Below are positions 8,575 to 16,665 of a DNA stretch of 64,000 nucleotides, one piece after another. Source of the stretch: Fervidifonticultor_A sp037443565 (GTDB taxonomy: Bacteria; Sysuimicrobiota; Sysuimicrobiia; Sysuimicrobiales; Humicultoraceae); the NCBI GenBank assembly GCA_037443565.1, contig JBBIOB010000002.1, positions 1 through 64,000 on the forward strand. The letters run 5' to 3'. A model generated the notes under the pieces. That model was not told where the DNA came from, searched no databases, and saw only the letters and a program-made list of their open reading frames with translations. Both the position numbers and the translations under genes were made by a program. Numbering within the stretch: position 1 is the first letter of the stretch; every line of letters begins with the position of its first letter.

Positions 8575-9755
8575 GCGGGGATGCCGGCCAGGGGCGGCAC
8601 GTAGGCGCAGAGCGGGTCGCTCGCCAGCGGGTCGCCGGTGTGGACGAACGCCCGCGCGCGCGATCCGCCACACGTGAGGTTGTACTCGCAGCGGCCGCAC
8701 CGGTCTTTGTAGCGCGAGGGGTCGCGCAGCGCGACGAACAAGGGGCTGGTGCGATAGACCTGGACCAGATCCGCGGTCCGCACGTTGCCCGCGGCCAGCG
8801 GCAGGAAGCCCGACGGCGTCAGGTCGCCCGTGCGCGAGATGAACATGATCCCGTTGCCATCCCGGATGCCGAACCCCCGGCCGACGCTGCTGCGCCGAAT
8901 CCGCGCCCCGTCCCACCCGTCGGCCTTCATGCGGTTCAGGGCGATGCGGCGGAAGTGTGGCGCCTCGGTGGTCTTGATCGCAAACGGCGCGGTCGGCATC
9001 AGATCGTACAGCCACTCCATCAGGGACTCGGTAGACGCCGGGTCGAGTTCGCGCAGCGCGGTGCCGCGCCCGACCGAGATGAGGAAGAACAGGCTCCAGC
9101 GGTCGATCGGGTATCCGGTCAGCAGCGCGTAGATTGCCGGCAGGTCGACCGCGGTCTCGTCGGTGACCAGGGTGTTCACCTGGAGCGGCAGGCCAGCCTC
9201 GGCCACCCACCCGATGGCGTCCATCGTCCGCCCGAAGCAGCCGGGCACCCCCCGGAACGTGTCGTGGCGCCCGGCGCTCGAGCCATCGAGGCTCAGCGAC
9301 ATGCTCTGCACGCCGGCGTCGCGGAGCGCGAAGATCGCCTCGCGCGTGAGCAGCGGCGTGCCGGCCGGCGCCAGCGACGCGCCGATGCCGAGGCTCTTGG
9401 CGTATGCCACCAGCGCGTTCAGGTCGGTTCGCTTGAGGGGATCGCCGCCGGTGAAGACGACGTGCGGCAGCGGCGCGCCGAAGGCCAGCACCTGGCGCAG
9501 CATCGCCCTGGCTTCCTCGGTCGTGAGCTCGTGAGGATCACGGTGGAGCTGCGCCTCGGCCCGGCAGTGCTTGCACGCCAGGTCGCAGGCCTGGGTCATC
9601 TCCCAGTACAGCATCATCGGCGCGCGGTCGTAGAGGTAGCCGACCTGCGCGGCACGCACGGCCTCGTAGGATGGGGCGCCGGGATGCCCGACCCAAACGG
9701 CCGGGGCCGCGCCGGGATGCCCGCCCGGATGGCCCGGGTGCCTGCCCGGCGTCAC
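8571..9755 (-). CDS. Haem-operon radical SAM/SPASM protein (AhbD/NirJ-like)
   Basis: Radical S-adenosylmethionine enzyme of 394 aa. The SAM-cluster motif CDLACKHC (C57, C61, C64) follows MLYWEMTQA, and FTGGDP is the SAM-binding GGxP-type motif. A C-terminal SPASM region (CGRCEYNLTCGG plus a late Cys in DPLCAY) would hold an auxiliary [4Fe-4S] cluster. This architecture and the haem context match the AhbD/NirJ group, in which AhbD decarboxylates coproheme propionates without oxygen. The exact subfamily needs an HMM search. Start taken at GTG 9755 (4-base overlap with hemQ); this makes an odd N-terminus with GHPG/HPG repeats (residues 5-26). It could be an anaerobic counterpart of HemQ, a maturase, or something new. 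Confidence 0.75.
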   Translation of the reverse strand: MTPGRHPGHPGGHPGAAPAVWVGHPGAPSYEAVRAAQVGYLYDRAPMMLYWEMTQACDLACKHCRAEAQLHRDPHELTTEEARAMLRQVLAFGAPLPHVVFTGGDPLKRTDLNALVAYAKSLGIGASLAPAGTPLLTREAIFALRDAGVQSMSLSLDGSSAGRHDTFRGVPGCFGRTMDAIGWVAEAGLPLQVNTLVTDETAVDLPAIYALLTGYPIDRWSLFFLISVGRGTALRELDPASTESLMEWLYDLMPTAPFAIKTTEAPHFRRIALNRMKADGWDGARIRRSSVGRGFGIRDGNGIMFISRTGDLTPSGFLPLAAGNVRTADLVQVYRTSPLFVALRDPSRYKDRCGRCEYNLTCGGSRARAFVHTGDPLASDPLCAYVPPLAGIPA

Positions 9756-10459
9756 GACCGCACGCCGGCCGCCACGGGCGCGCCGAGCAGCGCCAGGATA
9801 CGACGCAGCGGTCGGTGGACGCCCGTGAGAATCGGGGTGTCGCGCAGCGTGTGCTTCCGGCCCTCGGTCATGCGCAGCGCGTAGACCAGGTCGACGAACG
9901 CCTCCAGCTCGTCGGTCTCGTACGCGACGATGAACTCCTGGTCGTCCAGGCCGAACGAGTACGCCAGCAACTGCTGGACCATCGGGTACTGGTGGCCGAC
10001 CTTCATGTGCTCGTTCATCATCGCCTGCCGCGCGTCGCGGTCGAGCAGGTACCACTCTGATGTCTTGACAAACGGATAGACGATCAGGTAGGCACGGCGG
10101 TCCCCAGCGAACATCGCCTGCTCCTGTGCGGTGGGTTTCTTGACGTACTGCGACGGCTTCACCATCCCGAGCATGGTGTAGCCAATCGTCATGTACCGCC
10201 CCACACCGGCCCCAAGCAGGCCCGCCGCGGTCTCTTCGAGCGCCTCGACCGATGGCGCAAGACGCCAGAGCAAGAGGTCGACGTCCGCGCGCAGGCCCAC
10301 CATGGAGTACGTGAACGTCCGCACCCGCTCGGCGGCAGACGCCGCGGCGCGCTCGAACGACTCGGCGTCCTTCAGCCGGGTCTCGTCAGGCAGCCGGCGC
10401 CACGCCGGGTCGAGCTTAAGCGCCAGCACGTGCACGTACCTCCAGGTCTCCTCCATCAT
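9752..10459 (-). CDS. hemQ: Coproheme decarboxylase (HemQ/ChdC)
   Basis: Last step of the coproporphyrin-dependent pathway: peroxide-driven oxidative decarboxylation of two propionates of coproheme, giving haem b. 235 aa; chlorite-dismutase-like ferredoxin-fold protein. Recognised by the YPFVKTSEWYLL segment (residues 128-139; the Tyr of YPF sits where the catalytic radical Tyr is expected), MMNEHMKVG with His151 as the expected proximal haem ligand, and the family block YSFGLDDQEFIVAYE (167-181). Presence of this gene shows the organism uses the pathway typical of Firmicutes, Actinobacteria and other Terrabacteria, not the classical protoporphyrin route. It starts 33 bases after the hemL stop. 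Confidence 0.92.
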   Translation of the reverse strand: MMEETWRYVHVLALKLDPAWRRLPDETRLKDAESFERAAASAAERVRTFTYSMVGLRADVDLLLWRLAPSVEALEETAAGLLGAGVGRYMTIGYTMLGMVKPSQYVKKPTAQEQAMFAGDRRAYLIVYPFVKTSEWYLLDRDARQAMMNEHMKVGHQYPMVQQLLAYSFGLDDQEFIVAYETDELEAFVDLVYALRMTEGRKHTLRDTPILTGVHRPLRRILALLGAPVAAGVRS

Positions 10460-10492
10460 CCTGCACCCCTTCGGGATGATCGCGTCCGTATC

Positions 10493-11794
10493 TCAGGCGG
10501 CCCGGGCGAATGCCTCCCGCGCCGCCCCGATTGTTCGCTCGATGTCCGCGTCGCTGTGCGCTGCCGACACGAACCAGGCCTCGAACTGGGAGGGCGGCAG
10601 CAGGATCCCCTCGTCCAGCATGGCTCGGAAGAACCGGGCGAACCTGGCGGTGTCCGCCGCGGACGCCGTGGCGAAGTCCCGCGGTGGTTCCGGGACGAAG
10701 AACACCGTGAGCATCGACGCCTCGCAGACCACGGACACCGCAACGCCCGCACGGCGGGCGGCGGCGGCCAGGCCCTCGGCCAGGCGCGCGGTGCGCGCCT
10801 CGAGCGCCGCGTAGAGCGATGCCTCGCGCAGCTTTTCCAGCGTCGCGATCCCCGCGGCCATGGCGACCGGGTTGCCCGACAGCGTGCCGGCCTGGTAGAC
10901 GGGGCCGAGCGGCGCCACGGTCTCCATGATGTCGCGGCGGCCGCCGTAGGCGCCGACCGGCAGGCCGCCCCCGATGATCTTGCCCAGGCAGGTGATGTCC
11001 GGGGTGATCCCATAGCGCGCCTGCGCGCCGCCCGGCGCCACGCGGAACCCGGTGATCACCTCGTCAAAGATCAGCAGCGCGCCGTCGCGCCGCGTGATCT
11101 CGCGCAGCCCTTCCAGGAATCCGGGAGCGGGGCACACGACGCCCATGTTTGCCGCGACCGGCTCGAGGACCACCGCGGCGATCGTGCCCGGATGCGCCCG
11201 AAAGATCGCCTCGACGCCGGTCAGGTCGTTGTAGGCCGCGACGAGGGTGTGCGCGACCGCGGCGTCAGGGACGCCCGCGCTTCCGGGGAGGCCGAAGGTC
11301 GCGACACCCGAGCCGGCCTGCGCCAGCAGCATGTCCGCGTGTCCGTGGTAGCAGCCGGCGAACTTCACGACGCCGGCCCGGCCGGTGAACCCGCGCGCCA
11401 CGCGGATCGCGCTCATGGCGGCTTCGGTCCCTGAGCTGACGAAGCGCATGCGCTCCATCGAGGGGACGGCCCGGCGGACGAGCCGAGCCAGGTCCAGCTC
11501 GTAGGGCGTGGGCATGCCGAAACTCGTCCCGTCGGCGGCCATCCCCTGGATGGCCGCCACCACCTCGGGATCGCCGTGCCCCAGCAGCAGCGCTCCCCAC
11601 GCCCCGATGTAGTCGAGATACTCGCACCTGTCGACGTCGATGACGCGGGCCCCCCGGCCGGCCCGGATCACAGGTGGATCGCCTCCGACCGCGCGGAACG
11701 CCCGGACCGGGCTGTTCACCCCGGCGGGGAAGTAGGCGGTGCTCTCCTCGAACACGGCCGCCGAGCGGCGCGACGGCGCGGCGGGTTCGATCAC
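10493..11794 (-). CDS. hemL: Glutamate-1-semialdehyde 2,1-aminomutase
   Basis: PLP enzyme converting glutamate-1-semialdehyde to 5-aminolevulinate, second step of the C5 route after HemA. 433 aa, normal length. The PLP lysine is K272 in CLGKIIGGGLPVG, preceded by the cofactor-Asp segment LIFDEVITGFR. The N-terminal FPAGVNSPVRAF and the SSGTEAAMSAIR block (120-131) are diagnostic. The start at ATG 11794 overlaps hemA by four bases. With hemA in the same operon, the organism makes ALA from glutamyl-tRNA rather than from glycine and succinyl-CoA. Confidence 0.95.
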   Translation of the reverse strand: MIEPAAPSRRSAAVFEESTAYFPAGVNSPVRAFRAVGGDPPVIRAGRGARVIDVDRCEYLDYIGAWGALLLGHGDPEVVAAIQGMAADGTSFGMPTPYELDLARLVRRAVPSMERMRFVSSGTEAAMSAIRVARGFTGRAGVVKFAGCYHGHADMLLAQAGSGVATFGLPGSAGVPDAAVAHTLVAAYNDLTGVEAIFRAHPGTIAAVVLEPVAANMGVVCPAPGFLEGLREITRRDGALLIFDEVITGFRVAPGGAQARYGITPDITCLGKIIGGGLPVGAYGGRRDIMETVAPLGPVYQAGTLSGNPVAMAAGIATLEKLREASLYAALEARTARLAEGLAAAARRAGVAVSVVCEASMLTVFFVPEPPRDFATASAADTARFARFFRAMLDEGILLPPSQFEAWFVSAAHSDADIERTIGAAREAFARAA

Positions 11795-13110
11795 AGTCCA
11801 CCCCTGGAGGACGACGTGCGCTCATCGCGCAGGTCGAACAGTTCGCTGGCGGCCTCCAGCGTGCGCGCATCCTGTCGGGCCGCCGCCTCCCGCAGGTGCA
11901 CGATGGGGGCGTGCAGCAGCTTGCGCACCGCCGCGTCCACCACGGCACGCACCGCGTCGTGCTGCTCGTCGCCGAGTCCCCGCAGCCGCCTGTGCGACCG
12001 GGCGAGCTCACCGTCCACGATGGCCGTGGCGCGGCTTCGCAGGGCGGCGATCAGCGGTGCGGCAGCGCGGGCGCGCATCCACCGCTCAAACTGCGCCAGC
12101 GCCGCCTCGACGATCACGTCGGCATGGGTGAGGTCGGTCGCGCTTGCGCGCGAGACCGTCACGTCGTCTGAGAGGTCGTCCAGGTCGTGCAGCGTCACGC
12201 CGGGCAGACCGGCGGCCGCGGGATCAACACCCCGCGGTACCCCCAGGTCGATGACCAGCAGCGGCTGTGCGCGGCCTGAGGCGGCCGCGAGCATGTCGCA
12301 AGACACCACGGGCCGCGACGCGCCGGTGCAGACGACCAGGATGTCGACCGCCGGCACGGTCGCGGCCACGGCTTCCAGGCCCGCGGCGTCTGCGCCGACC
12401 GACTCGGCCAGTGGCACTGCCGCCAGCACCGTCCGGTTAGCCACCAGGGCGATGCGGGCGCCGGCGTCTGAGAAGAGATCGACCGTCAGCGCGGCGATCT
12501 TGCCGGCTCCGACGACGGTGACCCGCCGACCCTTCAGCGATCCGAGGACGCGGCGGCTGAGGGCCAGTGCCTCCCGCGGCACCGAGGGCGAGTGGCGGTT
12601 CAGGCCTGTCTCACGGCGCACCCGCCGGCCCGTCACGATGGCCACCTGCGCCAGCCGGTTCAGCACCGGACCGGTGTTGCCCGCGGCCCGCGCCTGCTCG
12701 AACGCGCGTCGGAGCTGTCCGAGGATCTGCTCCTCGCCCACGACCATGGAGTCCAGCCCGACCGCGACGCGCAGCGCGTGGCGCGCCGCATCGGCGTCGC
12801 GGTGGACGTAGACCACCCCGTCGAGCTCGGCGGCGTCGACGCCGCGGACGGCGCAGATGGGCTCGAGGACGGGGCTCGTCGCCACCTCGCCGCCTGTGAC
12901 CGCGTAGACTTCGGTGCGGTTGCACGTCGAGAGGATCAGGCTCTCGCGCATGCCCGCGAGACCGCGGAGCGCGGAGAGCCCGGCGGGCAGGTCGTCCGCC
13001 GAGAAGGCCAGGCGCTCACGGACCCCCACCGGCGCCGTCTTGTGGCTCAGGCCGATCACGGACAGCACGGCCCGGGATGCGGCTTCGTGGCGTTGCATGT
13101 CAGGCGTCAT
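11791..13110 (-). CDS. hemA: Glutamyl-tRNA reductase
   Basis: First committed step of tetrapyrrole synthesis: NADPH-dependent reduction of Glu-tRNA(Glu). The N-terminal VIGLSHKTAPVGVRERLAF and the catalytic cysteine in ILSTCNRTEVYA (C63 from this start) are clear. An NADPH Rossmann domain (VTVVGAGKIAAL) and a C-terminal dimerisation helix follow. The start is uncertain. ATG 13110 (overlapping the end of hemB by 11 bases) fits family length, but ATG 13098, one base past the hemB stop, or an in-frame start at 13134 are possible. Family members are often regulated by haem-dependent proteolysis; nothing here proves that. Confidence 0.93.
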   Translation of the reverse strand: MTPDMQRHEAASRAVLSVIGLSHKTAPVGVRERLAFSADDLPAGLSALRGLAGMRESLILSTCNRTEVYAVTGGEVATSPVLEPICAVRGVDAAELDGVVYVHRDADAARHALRVAVGLDSMVVGEEQILGQLRRAFEQARAAGNTGPVLNRLAQVAIVTGRRVRRETGLNRHSPSVPREALALSRRVLGSLKGRRVTVVGAGKIAALTVDLFSDAGARIALVANRTVLAAVPLAESVGADAAGLEAVAATVPAVDILVVCTGASRPVVSCDMLAAASGRAQPLLVIDLGVPRGVDPAAAGLPGVTLHDLDDLSDDVTVSRASATDLTHADVIVEAALAQFERWMRARAAAPLIAALRSRATAIVDGELARSHRRLRGLGDEQHDAVRAVVDAAVRKLLHAPIVHLREAAARQDARTLEAASELFDLRDERTSSSRGGL

Positions 13111-14101
13111 GTCCGGCGAGCCAGCCCGCGGCATCGGCCGCCGCGTAGGTGATGATGATGTCGGCGCCGGCCCGCCGGATCGCCGTCAGGACCTCGAGCA
13201 CCGCGGAGCGCTCGTCGAGCCAGCCGCTGGCTGACGCGGCCTTGACCATCGCGTACTCGCCGCTGACCCAGTAGGCGGCGACGGGCAGGCGGGTCGCCTC
13301 GCGCGCCGCCCGGATCACATCCAGGTAGGCGAGCGCGGGCTTGACCATGACGATGTCTGCGCCCTGCTCGACATCGAGGGCGATCTCGCGGACCGCCTCA
13401 CGGGCATTGGCCGGATCCATCTGGTAGCTGCGGCGGTCCCCAAACTGCGGAGCCGAGCCCGCGGCGTCGCGGAAGGGCCCGTAGAACGCCGAGGCGTGCT
13501 TGGCCGCATAGGCCATGATCCCGGCATCGCGGAGCCCGGCCGCGTCGAGCGCATGCCGGATCGCGGCGACCTGACCGTCCATCATGGCGCTGGGCGCGAC
13601 GACGTCCGCGCCCGCGGCCGCATGCGAGACCGCCTGACGGGCGAGGAGGTCGAGCGTCGCGTCGTTGTCCACTTCGCCGCCGGAGATGATCCCGCAGTGG
13701 CCGTGGTCGGTGTAGCCGCAGACGCACACATCGGTCATGATGACGAGCGACGGGTGCAGCCGGCGTAGCCCCCGCACGGCCTGCTGGACGATGCCTTCAT
13801 CCACGAAGGCCTGGCTGGCCGTCGGATCTTTGACGTCGGGGATGCCGAACAGCAGCACCGCGTTGACGCCCCGCCCCGCCAGACGTTCGACCTCGCGGTC
13901 CAGCTCGTCCGGAGAGAACCGCATCTGCCCGGGGAGCGACGCGATGGGTTCACGCACCCCGCGGCCGGACCGCACAAACAGCGGTGCCACGAACTGCGCA
14001 GGATGAATCCGTGTCTCCCGGACCAGGTCGCGCAGCGCTGCGGTCCGGCGCAACCGGCGTGGCCGGCCGATCAGGCTATTCCGTACGGCGATCTCCGGCA
14101 T
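13100..14101 (-). CDS. hemB: Porphobilinogen synthase (ALA dehydratase)
   Basis: Condenses two 5-aminolevulinates into porphobilinogen. 333 aa. The active-site zinc ligands are present: DVCVCGYTDHGHCG gives C126, C128 and C136, so this is the Zn-dependent form rather than the Asp-rich Mg form. Both active-site lysines are visible (K201 in AYAAKHASAFYG and the Schiff-base K254 in MVKPAL). It starts inside the last 26 bases of hemD and its end overlaps the chosen hemA start, consistent with one polycistronic mRNA. Confidence 0.95.
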   Translation of the reverse strand: MPEIAVRNSLIGRPRRLRRTAALRDLVRETRIHPAQFVAPLFVRSGRGVREPIASLPGQMRFSPDELDREVERLAGRGVNAVLLFGIPDVKDPTASQAFVDEGIVQQAVRGLRRLHPSLVIMTDVCVCGYTDHGHCGIISGGEVDNDATLDLLARQAVSHAAAGADVVAPSAMMDGQVAAIRHALDAAGLRDAGIMAYAAKHASAFYGPFRDAAGSAPQFGDRRSYQMDPANAREAVREIALDVEQGADIVMVKPALAYLDVIRAAREATRLPVAAYWVSGEYAMVKAASASGWLDERSAVLEVLTAIRRAGADIIITYAAADAAGWLAGHDA

Positions 14102-14888
14102 GGTGCACTCCTCGGGTGATCCTGATGGCGTAGCGCGTGACCAGCGCGGCGATCAGTCCATCGACCGTATGTGGGTCGGCGACCACGGATGGCACCAGCC
14201 CTTCCTCAACGACGGCCGCGGCGGTCACCGGTCCGATGCAGGCGATCTCCACCTGGCGCAGCGCATCTATCATCCCGTGAAGAAGTCGGACGAGTCCGTG
14301 GACCGTGGAGGCACTGGTGACCACCACGACGTCTACCATTCGCGCGTCTATCAGGCGCCGGATCCGGCTGCGGGACCGCGCCGGCGCCAGGTCGGTGCGG
14401 TAGGCGGGGACTTGGTCCACGACCGCACCGCGGGCGCGCAGCGCCTCGGCCAGTCCTGGCGGCGCCACGTCGGTGCGCGGGAGCAGCAGACGGTCTCCCG
14501 GCGCCACGGCGAACTCGTCGACGATGGCCTCGGTGAGGTAGCGCGACGGGATCATGTCGACCTCGATGCCCGAGCGCCGGAGCGCCCCTGCGGTGGCCGG
14601 GCCGATCGCGGCCCACCGGACACCGGCGGCGGCCAGGTCGATGCCAAGCGCGTGCGCGCGTCTCAGGCACGCCCCGGCCCCGTTGGCGCTCGTCACGATG
14701 ACCCAGTCGTACTCGCGCAGACGGGCGAGCGCATGGTCGAGCGGCCCACCGGGGGCCGGCGGGACGATCCGGATCGTCGGCACGCTCGTCGCGACCGCGC
14801 CGAGCCGGCGCAGCCGCTCGCACAGGGCACGGCCCTGCGCCCTCGGCCGGGTCACCAGCACGCGCACGCCCGCCAGCGGTCCGGTCAC
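14076..14888 (-). CDS. hemD: Uroporphyrinogen III synthase
   Basis: Closes hydroxymethylbilane with inversion of ring D. 270 aa, weakly conserved family. Recognised by the N-terminal GVRVLVTRPRAQGRAL, the VIVTSANGA motif at the domain hinge, ACIGPVTAAAV near the C-terminus, and the position directly after hemC. The start at GTG 14888 shares four bases with the hemC stop; the longer reading upstream is Arg/Pro-rich out-of-frame hemC. Its end overlaps hemB by 26 bases. The two-domain length is normal, with no fused methyltransferase. Confidence 0.88.
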   Translation of the reverse strand: MTGPLAGVRVLVTRPRAQGRALCERLRRLGAVATSVPTIRIVPPAPGGPLDHALARLREYDWVIVTSANGAGACLRRAHALGIDLAAAGVRWAAIGPATAGALRRSGIEVDMIPSRYLTEAIVDEFAVAPGDRLLLPRTDVAPPGLAEALRARGAVVDQVPAYRTDLAPARSRSRIRRLIDARMVDVVVVTSASTVHGLVRLLHGMIDALRQVEIACIGPVTAAAVVEEGLVPSVVADPHTVDGLIAALVTRYAIRITRGVHHAGDRRTE

Positions 14889-15790
14889 AGGGCCACCTCG
14901 AAGAGGAGGCGACCGGCGCCCATGGCCAGCAGCCGCGCCGCGAGACCGGTTCCCACGTCCGCGGGCGATGCGGCCGGACCGTCGACGTGGTCCCGGAGGA
15001 TTCGGCTGCCCGTGGGATCCAGCACGGCACCGTCCAGGATCAGCCGCTCGTCCTCGCACACGGCCAGGGCGGCGACGGGCCGCTGGCATCCGCCGCCGAG
15101 GGCAGCGAGAAACGCCCGCTCGGCGGCCACGGCCGAGCGGGTCGGCCGGTGATCGATCGCAGCCAATCTCTCGCACAGCGCAGCGGCGTCCCGCCGCGCC
15201 TGAACCACGATCGCCCCCTGCCCCACAGCCGGAAGCATGACCCCCGGGTCGAGCCATTCGCGTGGAACCTTGGCGTCGAGCCGATCGAGGCCGGCCGCCG
15301 CCAGGAGCAACGCGTCAACCTCTCCATCGGCGAGCTTGCGGAGCCGGGTGTCCACATTGCCCCGGATTCCATGCACGATCAGGTCCGGTCGTGTCGCGAG
15401 CAAGAACGCCCGCCGCCGCGGGCTGTCGGTGCCCACAATGGCTCCGGCCGGCAGCGCTGCCAGCGCGGCGCCGTCGCGGGTCACCACCGCGTCGCGGGGA
15501 TCTCCTCTTGTCAGAAACGCGGCCAGCGTGAGCTCGTCGGGCATCGCGCCCGGGAGGTCCTTGGCGCTGTGCACCGCCAGGTCGATACGCCGCTCCAGCA
15601 GCGCCACTTCGAGATCCTTGACAAACGCCCCGACACCCAGCGCCATCGTCGGCTGCGTGGGATGCCGGTCGCCCGCAGTGCGGATCGTGAGCAGGTCGGG
15701 GCTGAGACCGATCCCTTCCAGCGCCGCGGTCGCCAGCGCGGCCTGGGCCATGGCCAGAGCGCTGCCGCGCGTGCCGACGCGTACGGTCAC
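14885..15790 (-). CDS. hemC: Hydroxymethylbilane synthase (porphobilinogen deaminase)
   Basis: Polymerises four porphobilinogens onto a covalently bound dipyrromethane. 301 aa. VGTRGSALAMAQA at the N-terminus, HSAKDLPG (residues 74-81), the Arg-rich TDSPRRRAFL and the cofactor-carrying C235 in GGGCQRPVA are all present. Start is GTG 15790, overlapping the stop of the regulator gene by four bases. It is therefore the first biosynthetic gene of the haem operon, coupled to the regulator in front of it. Confidence 0.95.
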   Translation of the reverse strand: MTVRVGTRGSALAMAQAALATAALEGIGLSPDLLTIRTAGDRHPTQPTMALGVGAFVKDLEVALLERRIDLAVHSAKDLPGAMPDELTLAAFLTRGDPRDAVVTRDGAALAALPAGAIVGTDSPRRRAFLLATRPDLIVHGIRGNVDTRLRKLADGEVDALLLAAAGLDRLDAKVPREWLDPGVMLPAVGQGAIVVQARRDAAALCERLAAIDHRPTRSAVAAERAFLAALGGGCQRPVAALAVCEDERLILDGAVLDPTGSRILRDHVDGPAASPADVGTGLAARLLAMGAGRLLFEVAL

Positions 15791-16452
15791 TGGACGGTTC
15801 CCCCCGGAACTGCGCGGGCAGTCGAAGGCCGGCCGTCCCAGGCACGCAGAATCGCGGTGAAGATCTCGTCGAGCAGTGAACTGACGTCGAGCAGCGTTCG
15901 CACCTGATCCTCGTCCAGCATGCCTCCTCGACCGCGCGGCTCGGTGACCAGCTTGAGGATGAGCCCCCGGAAGAACCCGAACGCCTCCCCCGCCTCGGAT
16001 GGCCCGACGCCAGATTCGGCCAGCTCCACCCCGTACTGGCCGGCGTGCCTCAGCAGCCGCTCGCGAATCGCCCGCCGCGCGCCGGGCTCGGCCAGGTACC
16101 TGACGACGGCGGCAAACAGGTCGCGGCCGTATTCGCGGGCCCTGGCGCGCATCGGCTCTCCAATCGCCGCGAACCACGGCCGGGCATGCAGTGCCTTGCC
16201 CGGAGATCCGGCGAGGATCCGGGCGCTGCGTCGTTCCACGAGGTGGCCCAGGTCCTCAACGCGAGGGGTGTCCCGCCGGATCAGGGCTTCGAGATCGCCT
16301 TCGAGGAAGCGTCGGTGACCTCCGGGAGTCCGGAACGTGCGGATCTTGCCGGTATCGGCCCAATGCCGCAGGGTAGCCTCGTCCACGCCCAGACGGGACG
16401 CGGCTTCGCCGAGTGAGAGCCAGCGGCCTCGTGCGTCTCCCAGAGCCTTCAC
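15787..16452 (-). CDS. BldC/MerR-like HTH regulator with C-terminal sensor-like domain, first gene of haem operon
   Basis: 221 aa, GTG start. Residues about 10-53 form a MerR/excisionase-type winged helix (LSLGEAASRLGVDEATLRHW, then TGKIRTFRTPGGHRRF), the same module as in BldC. Residues about 75-210 are an all-helical domain with no enzymatic motif I recognise; it vaguely recalls the RsbR-type N-terminal helical sensor fold. The gene leads the haem operon and is translationally coupled to hemC. Tandem 20-bp repeats lie just upstream, so autoregulation and control of the whole operon are likely. Whether the helical domain binds haem, a precursor or something else is unknown. Regulator call good; ligand unknown. 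Confidence 0.75.
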   Translation of the reverse strand: MKALGDARGRWLSLGEAASRLGVDEATLRHWADTGKIRTFRTPGGHRRFLEGDLEALIRRDTPRVEDLGHLVERRSARILAGSPGKALHARPWFAAIGEPMRARAREYGRDLFAAVVRYLAEPGARRAIRERLLRHAGQYGVELAESGVGPSEAGEAFGFFRGLILKLVTEPRGRGGMLDEDQVRTLLDVSSLLDEIFTAILRAWDGRPSTARAVPGGTVQ

Positions 16453-16474
16453 GTTCGTGCCTCAGTCCCTGCGT

Positions 16475-16534
16475 ATTCTGCTAAAGTCTGTGCAATCCTG
16501 CTATTGTCTGGAGAATCCGCCAACTGTCTCCCAT
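16475..16534. repeat. Three tandem 20-bp direct repeats, likely operator
   Basis: Three head-to-tail copies with an exact 20-bp period: 16475 ATTCTGCTAAAGTCTGTGCA, 16495 ATCCTGCTATTGTCTGGAGA, 16515 ATCCGCCAACTGTCTCCCAT. The shared core is AT-YC-GC-A--TGTCT. A fourth, degenerate copy may lie at about 16454-16473. They are 22-82 bases upstream of the regulator's GTG, in the divergent gap between the haem operon and the TRAP operon. They are AT-richer than their surroundings. BldC-type proteins are known to bind direct repeats as head-to-tail oligomers, so these fit as the regulator's binding sites. The rest of the 16453-16665 gap holds only the ribosome site AAGGGGGG (16651-16658) for the next gene. 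Confidence 0.7.
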
Positions 16535-16665
16535 CATGCCCCGGGACACAGGTTCTGCGCATCGGGCGGAGAATGGATCTTGGAGATCGTGCGAGTCCGC
16601 GCGTTCAAGGTCCGGGGACTACGTACCGCCAATCGAGAGACCTCTATCTGAAGGGGGGACGTGAT

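Noticed and set aside
8571..10055. Longer start for the radical SAM gene at 10055
   Set aside because: The extra 100 residues are Arg/Pro/Gly-rich and lie fully inside hemQ out of frame; GTG 9755 gives the same 4-base overlap seen throughout the operon.
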